Assembly (NCBI GenBank): GCA_049325575.1
Contig: JBMOLK010000076.1
Location: 1-17,695 of the forward strand
Length of the DNA: 17,695 nt
Direction: 5' to 3'
Source of the DNA: JBMOLK01 sp049325575
GTDB taxonomy: Bacteria > Bacillota > Clostridia > Acetivibrionales > Acetivibrionaceae
The notes beneath the pieces were generated by a model. That model searched no databases, was not told the origin of the DNA, and worked only from the letters and a program-made list of their open reading frames with translations. Within the stretch, counting starts at the first letter, position 1. Each line of letters begins with the position of its first letter. The position numbers and the translations under genes were made by a program. Below are positions 14,137-17,695 of the stretch, piece by piece.

Positions 14137-15516
14137 CTAATCCTTTTTTAGTATTCCTTTTTTAGTTACCCAATTTTCCTTTATAACCTGCCTGTTTCTT
14201 GCAATAGCAAGAGCATTTTCCGGTACTTCCTCCGTGATGGTAGAACCGGCAGCAACATATGCACTGTTTTTAACTTCAACAGGTGAAATAAGGTTTACAT
14301 TGCAGCCCACAAACGCATTGTCACCTACTATGGTCTTGTTTTTTTTCTGACCGTCATAGTTCACTACTACTACACCGCATCCAAGGTTAACATTCTTACC
14401 AATCTCTGCATCTCCAACATAAGTAAGGTGGGATATCTTTGTTTTATCCCCTATCACAGATTTTTTTACTTCAACAAAATCTCCGATTTTTACCTTTTTA
14501 CCTATTACACTTCCAGGCCTTACATACGCAAAAGGTCCTACCTTTGTCTCATCGTCTATGGAGCTTTCCAATATAACCGAATTTTTGACTTCAACCTTGT
14601 CAGCTATCTTACAGTTCACCACTCTGGAGCCGGGTCCTATTATACAGTCCTCTCCTATTTCTGTTTTACCCTCGATAACAGTTGAAGGATATATTACCGT
14701 ATCAATGCCTATTTTAACTCCCTGATCAATATATGTGGAGCCTGGGTCAATTATTGTTACTCCATCTGCCATAAGCCTGTTAAGAATTCTTTTTCTGGTA
14801 ATTTCAGAAGCCTTGGAAAGCTGAATCCGGTCATTTATTCCAAGTATCTCATTATGATCCGTAACCTTGACTGCTCCTACCTTCATTCCCTTGTTAATTA
14901 GTATTTCTATAGTATCAGTAAGGTAGTATTCACCCTGACTGTTCTTGTTGTCAAGTTCTTTTAAAGCACTTCTTAAATCTCTTATATTAAAGCAGTACAT
15001 ACCGGAGTTGATCTCAACAATTTCCCTTTCTTCCGGTGTAGTGTCTCTATGCTCAACGATCTTTAAAACATTATCGTCTTTATTTCTTACTATTCTACCG
15101 TAACCGGTAGGATCATCCATATCCGCCGTAATTATTGTTGCTGAATTTTTGTTTTTCTTATGAAAATCAATTGTATCTGAAATGGTTTCTGAAGAAATCA
15201 GGGGGGTATCACCACATAATACCATAACATATCCGTCTTTATTGCTTAGGAATTCTTCGGCCTGCATCACCGCATGCCCGGTGCCCAACTGCTCCTCCTG
15301 AAGAGCATAAAAAGCTTTGTCTCCCATATGTTTCTTAACATCTTCAGCTTTGTGGCCTACAACAAGAACCACTTCGTTTACTCCTGCATCCTTTACCGAT
15401 TGATAAACCCATTCTACCAAAGGCATACCGCAAACTTCATGTAAAACCTTTGCTTTTTTGGACTTCATCCTCTTTCCCTCACCAGCGGCAAGAATTACTG
15501 CCATCAAGTGCTCCAT
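14137..15516 (-). CDS. glmU: Bifunctional GlmU (UDP-GlcNAc synthesis)
   Basis: The C-terminal domain acetylates glucosamine 1-phosphate, and the N-terminal domain couples the product to UTP, giving UDP-GlcNAc for peptidoglycan and teichoic acids. The protein has 459 residues. The uridyltransferase domain (1-230) carries LAAGEGKRMKS (9-19), K24 in KVLH, GTGHA (79-83) and CGDTPL (101-106). The left-handed beta-helix (about 250-459) shows hexapeptide repeats and the acetyltransferase residues R333, K351, H363 and Y366, which match E. coli numbering. The ATG has AAGGAGG about 9 nt upstream. In Bacillus it is downstream of spoVG; here an unusually long 501-bp gap separates them. Confidence 0.98.
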   Translation of the reverse strand: MEHLMAVILAAGEGKRMKSKKAKVLHEVCGMPLVEWVYQSVKDAGVNEVVLVVGHKAEDVKKHMGDKAFYALQEEQLGTGHAVMQAEEFLSNKDGYVMVLCGDTPLISSETISDTIDFHKKNKNSATIITADMDDPTGYGRIVRNKDDNVLKIVEHRDTTPEEREIVEINSGMYCFNIRDLRSALKELDNKNSQGEYYLTDTIEILINKGMKVGAVKVTDHNEILGINDRIQLSKASEITRKRILNRLMADGVTIIDPGSTYIDQGVKIGIDTVIYPSTVIEGKTEIGEDCIIGPGSRVVNCKIADKVEVKNSVILESSIDDETKVGPFAYVRPGSVIGKKVKIGDFVEVKKSVIGDKTKISHLTYVGDAEIGKNVNLGCGVVVVNYDGQKKNKTIVGDNAFVGCNVNLISPVEVKNSAYVAAGSTITEEVPENALAIARNRQVIKENWVTKKGILKKD

Positions 15517-15613
15517 TTAATATTTCCTCCTTTAAATACACCCATTCATTAATTAGATTTATAATGTAACAATTGCAAAACTTTTTATGTTAACCAAATT
15601 CTGCTCCAACATA

Positions 15614-15647
15614 ATAATAAGGCCCTTTACTTACACTTCTAAAGCCT
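15614..15647 (-). promoter_or_regulatory. Terminator-like hairpin or promoter upstream of glmU
   Basis: On the minus strand AGGCTTTA (15647-15640) can pair with TAAAGGGCCT (15629-15620), with a 2-nt bulge, before TATTATTATG, as in an intrinsic terminator of the upstream transcript. The same bases read as TTTAGA (15643-15638), 18 nt and TATTAT (15619-15614), a sigma-A-like promoter for glmU about 100 bp upstream of its start. The sequence does not decide between the two. Confidence 0.3.
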
Positions 15648-15798
15648 AAATAACGTTCGTAATATTAATATGCTAAAAAAACAGTTTTAAAGCCAAATAT
15701 ATTTTCTCACTTTTTTTTAAACTTTTCAACATCAAAAAAAGAAAAGTAGGTACAAAATAAAAAATCGTCAAAAACATGCACTAACGTTAAGCACTCCT

Positions 15799-15834
15799 TA
15801 AGTATAGTGTGTAGTCAATAACACACTATACTTA
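15799..15834. repeat. 14-bp perfect inverted repeat (hairpin)
   Basis: TAAGTATAGTGTGT (15799-15812) and its exact complement (15821-15834) flank an 8-nt loop. Neither side has a T-tract, so it is not a standard intrinsic terminator. It could be an mRNA-stabilising hairpin, a protein-binding site, or one helix of a larger RNA with the element at 15858-15944. Confidence 0.7.
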
Positions 15835-15966
15835 CAACCTAAAGAATGCCTTCGCAAACCCCAAAATACACTCTCCCTTTTGTCGCAGCATATACGTTAC
15901 CGTATGTATGCCGTCAACCGCTGCGGCAAGAAACAATGTGGGGTATATTAATGCAATGCTTTTCAC
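15832..15966 (-). CDS. Doubtful 44-residue open frame
   Basis: From a GTG start this frame encodes 44 residues beginning MKSIALIYPTLFLAAAVDGI, with a hydrophobic N-terminal half, and ends in TAA. No Shine-Dalgarno sequence precedes the GTG, and the upstream in-frame stop is close. The frame overlaps the nested inverted repeat at 15858-15944, which may alone explain its composition. I do not recognise the product. It could be a small protein, a gene remnant or chance. Confidence 0.15.
   Translation of the reverse strand: MKSIALIYPTLFLAAAVDGIHTVTYMLRQKGECILGFAKAFFRL
15858..15944 (+). ncRNA. Candidate structured RNA with nested stems
   Basis: Three nested pairings are visible. The outer is ACCCCA (15858-15863) with TGGGGT (15939-15944). 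The middle is a 12-position stem, 15878-15889 with 15920-15931, made of ten Watson-Crick pairs and two U-G wobbles that exist only if the plus strand is transcribed. The inner is a hairpin, ATACG (15892-15896) with CGTAT (15901-15905), plus two more pairs after a bulge. The core is much more GC-rich than its surroundings. I find no matching known RNA family, no clear promoter and no terminator, so the boundaries are guesses. It may also be a repeat-type DNA element. Confidence 0.35.
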
Positions 15967-16017
15967 GACCTGTATAAAGACTTAAATAATCTAGTATTAT
16001 GGTATTTTAAAACAGTT

Positions 16018-16302
16018 TTATTCTTCAGTTTCTATAGCATCACCATTTGCAGAAATGGATTCGTACTTGCCAAGAATAGCATCCTGTATCTTGCTCCTGG
16101 TTTCTGCATTTATAGGATGGGCAATATCTCTGAATTCACCGTCCGGAGCCTTTCTGCTCGGCATTGCGATGAATAGTCCGTTCTGGCTTTCAATAACCTT
16201 AATATCATGAACAACAAATTCATTGTCAAAGGTTACAGAAACAACTGCCTTCATTTTACCCTCTGAATCGATTTTTCTGATACGAACATCGGTAATTTCC
16301 AT
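16018..16302 (-). CDS. spoVG: SpoVG regulator
   Basis: This 94-residue SpoVG protein (MEITDVRIRKIDSEGKMKAV at the start, then AMPSRKAPDGEFRDIAHPIN, then the C-terminal helix) binds nucleic acid and affects asymmetric septation and cortex in Bacillus, and virulence or capsule genes in other Firmicutes. Recent work treats it as an RNA/DNA-binding regulator. Length and sequence are typical, with an acidic tail (ANGDAIETEE). The ATG is preceded by GGAAGGTGG at about 9 nt. It follows purR by 207 bp, in which a near-perfect sigma-H promoter lies, so it is probably induced at sporulation onset. Bacillus has yabJ between purR and spoVG; it is absent here. Confidence 0.97.
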   Translation of the reverse strand: MEITDVRIRKIDSEGKMKAVVSVTFDNEFVVHDIKVIESQNGLFIAMPSRKAPDGEFRDIAHPINAETRSKIQDAILGKYESISANGDAIETEE

Positions 16303-16351
16303 AAGATGTTACCACCTTCCGTAAAAATGTGTATTCATCGTGTACTATTAT

Positions 16352-16380
16352 ATATTCGGCATTTTTTTTGATTTTCCTTC
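16352..16380 (-). promoter_or_regulatory. Sigma-H promoter of spoVG
   Basis: On the minus strand GAAGGAAAA (16380-16372), an 11-nt spacer and GCCGAATAT (16360-16352) fit the sigma-H consensus (RNAGGAWWW, RNNGAATWW) at every defined position. The spacing equals that remembered for the Bacillus spoVG promoter (GCAGGATTT, 11, GTGGAATTG). It lies about 50 bp upstream of the spoVG ATG. Confidence 0.85.
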
Positions 16381-16467
16381 TTATTTTTGTGTTATTTTAA
16401 ATTTTTCTTAAAAAACTTCACCTAATACAATCTTTTTATAGGATTTCTCTTTCTCGATATATTATTC

Positions 16468-16484
16468 ATATCTTAATAAGATAT
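16468..16484. promoter_or_regulatory. Perfect 17-bp palindrome between purR and spoVG
   Basis: ATATCTTA-A-TAAGATAT has 8-bp arms around one base. With so small a loop it cannot form a hairpin, so if functional it is a dimer-binding operator. It is about 90 bp upstream of the sigma-H promoter and just after the purR stop. The AT-rich composition makes chance possible. Confidence 0.3.
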
Positions 16485-16509
16485 TTAAGCATAAAAGCCA
16501 AAAGGCATA

Positions 16510-17328
16510 TTATTCCCAATCTTTACTTGGACTTATATCTATAAATCTGTCTTCCTGATTAACAATGTTTAATGTTATAAGTGATACATAATCTTCCACC
16601 AGTTTTCTTGAAGGTTCCGATGTCTCTATGACAACACCAATTGCCGTAACCTCACATTCAAACTCTTTTGCCAGCTCAATTATCCCTTTAGCTGTTCCTC
16701 CGCCCTTCATAAAATCATCTATGAAAAGAAGTCTTGAATACCTTTTTAGAGCTCTCATTGAAAGGACCATGGTTTGTATATTCTTTGAGGAACCTGACAC
16801 ATAATTTATATTTACTGACGGTCCATCAGTAGCTTCACTGTTATGCCTTGCTATGACCAGGGGAACATTAAGCTGCCTGGCTGTAGCAAAAGCAAGAGGT
16901 ATTCCTTTAGTTTCAACTGTAACAACACAATCTATTCCCTTTTGAAAAAAGTGCCCGGCAAATATATACCCCAAGTCTGAAACCTTACGAGGATCATAAA
17001 TTATATCCTGCATATAAAGATAGCCTCCCGGCAGGATTCTTTGAGGGTTTGACAATTCATGGCATATTGAGTTTAAAATTCCCTTAATCTTTTCCCTGCT
17101 ATAACCAGGAATAAATCTCACTCCGCCTAAAGAACCCGGAATACTTTCTATAGACCCCAACTCAAACTTACTTAGTAAATTTTGTACTATGTCTATATCT
17201 TCACTTACGGTTGACTTTGCCGATCCAAATGTGTCTGCAAAATTGCCAAGAGTAAATGTCTCTCCTGGAAAATCACATAAGGTTTTCAACAAAACCGCTA
17301 TCCGCTCATTTCTATGAAACTTTTCCAT
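16510..17328 (-). CDS. purR: Purine operon repressor PurR (Firmicute type)
   Basis: The 272-residue repressor has an N-terminal winged helix at about residues 1-75 (RNERIAVLLKTLCDFPGETF, then a recognition region around GSAKSTVSEDIDIV) and a type I phosphoribosyltransferase-like effector domain from about 80. The PRPP-binding motif LLFIDDFMKGGGT is at 200-212. In Bacillus PRPP binding releases PurR from paired PurBox sites (CCGAAC-like) of purine genes. The family has no known enzymatic activity. Length is normal. The ATG has GGAGGG 6 nt upstream. It heads the cluster, with its own promoter. Only weak terminator-like sequence (GCC-TTTT-GGC-TTTT) follows it. Confidence 0.96.
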   Translation of the reverse strand: MEKFHRNERIAVLLKTLCDFPGETFTLGNFADTFGSAKSTVSEDIDIVQNLLSKFELGSIESIPGSLGGVRFIPGYSREKIKGILNSICHELSNPQRILPGGYLYMQDIIYDPRKVSDLGYIFAGHFFQKGIDCVVTVETKGIPLAFATARQLNVPLVIARHNSEATDGPSVNINYVSGSSKNIQTMVLSMRALKRYSRLLFIDDFMKGGGTAKGIIELAKEFECEVTAIGVVIETSEPSRKLVEDYVSLITLNIVNQEDRFIDISPSKDWE

Positions 17329-17695
17329 TATATCCCTCCGGGTTCATTTTTTATGAAATAAATTATATTTTAAGATTATACTATAGTTTACCGAATATTT
17401 TAAGCTTTTTTGAATAAATTGTTCAGTTTTTAAAATTTTAAGCTTATAATATTCATATGTTTACCTTTACAGTTGGCTATCTCTAGTGTCTTATAACACA
17501 TAAAAGCAAATATTATAAAACAATATGCTGCTAAGCACTAGCTTGTACAGAATAAATTTACGTTTAATACTTATATTTGTGTAAAAAATTTCATATAATA
17601 GTAATTGAATATTTTATTAATTTAGAGTGGTCAACTATTATTATATAAAACTATATAGTATTAATACCTTAAATTATATTTCATACATTAGCGAA
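17329..17695. other. 367-base AT-rich region upstream of purR
   Basis: It holds the purR promoter and a PurBox-like site near the gene. Beyond about 17404 I see no gene, RNA or strong repeat; there are only short AT palindromes such as ACTATATAGT near 17650, and the window ends before any upstream gene. Confidence 0.6.
17375..17403 (-). promoter_or_regulatory. Sigma-A promoter of purR with a PurBox-like spacer
   Basis: On the minus strand TTAAAA (17403-17398), 17 nt and a perfect TATAAT (17380-17375) lie about 47 bp upstream of the start. In the spacer, the plus strand reads TTTACCGAATATTT, one base from the CCGAAC core of a PurBox. Autoregulation by PurR is plausible but rests on one imperfect half-site. 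Confidence 0.45.

Larger units (their letters stand above)
15517..16017. other. 501-base structured intergenic region between spoVG and glmU
   Basis: Most of this gap is AT-rich, but 15799-15944 holds a 14-bp hairpin and a GC-richer nested inverted repeat, annotated separately. A 12-mer, AAAACAGTTTTA, occurs once at each end (near 15678 and near 16010). TAACGTTA at about 15782 is a perfect 8-bp palindrome. A hairpin and a promoter-like sequence for glmU overlap at 15614-15647. A 44-codon minus-strand frame spans 15832-15966 but lacks a ribosome binding site. Confidence 0.5.

Noticed and set aside
15841..15900. GCAAACC word reminiscent of the c-di-GMP-I riboswitch
   Set aside because: The second core (GACGCAAAGC-like) and the required three-way helix layout are missing.

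Overview
The window looks like a chromosomal segment of a low-GC, endospore-forming Firmicute, most likely a clostridium. The evidence is AT-rich intergenic DNA, strong AGGAGG-type ribosome binding sites, several TTG/GTG starts, and sporulation genes (spoVG, spoVT, yabP, yabQ) with candidate sigma-H, sigma-E and sigma-G promoters. Protein similarity as remembered suggests the Ruminiclostridium / cluster III clostridia, but that is an impression and not a computed placement.

Nearly everything is on the minus strand and follows the classic Bacillus purR-to-yabR order, read from right to left. The order is purR (17328-16510), spoVG (16302-16018), glmU (15516-14137), prs (14048-13086), pth (12930-12349), mfd (12329-8793), a membrane-anchored PrsA-type foldase (8701-7658), spoVT (7500-6946), mazG (6348-5563), hup (5397-5122), rqcP/yabO (5058-4819), yabP (1922-1635), yabQ (1617-1108), divIC (997-716) and an S1-domain yabR (591-166). 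Two islands interrupt this order. One is a lone plus-strand L,D-transpeptidase gene (6488-6859), sitting between spoVT and mazG where many relatives carry a spoVB-like gene. The other is three unassigned envelope-protein genes (2101-2940 minus; 3605-4465 and 4483-4767 plus) between rqcP and yabP.

The genes cover precursor supply (GlmU for UDP-GlcNAc, Prs for PRPP, PurR sensing PRPP), translation quality control (Pth, RqcP, S1 protein), DNA maintenance (Mfd, HU, MazG), secretion folding (PrsA), division (DivIC) and sporulation (SpoVG, SpoVT, YabP, YabQ). Terminators at 5083-5105, 4773-4807, 6874-6914, 7614-7638 and 12997-13025 split the cluster into several transcription units.

The parts not explained by known genes are mostly non-coding. 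The 664-base gap ahead of the plus-strand membrane gene pair holds a 12-bp inverted repeat whose loop contains a 7-nt segment complementary to the bases just after the 3' arm, as in an RNA pseudoknot (3425-3520). The 501-base spoVG-glmU gap holds a 14-bp perfect hairpin without a U-tract (15799-15834), followed by a nested, GC-rich fold whose wobble pairs favour plus-strand RNA (15858-15944). I found no CRISPR array, insertion sequence, tRNA or rRNA.
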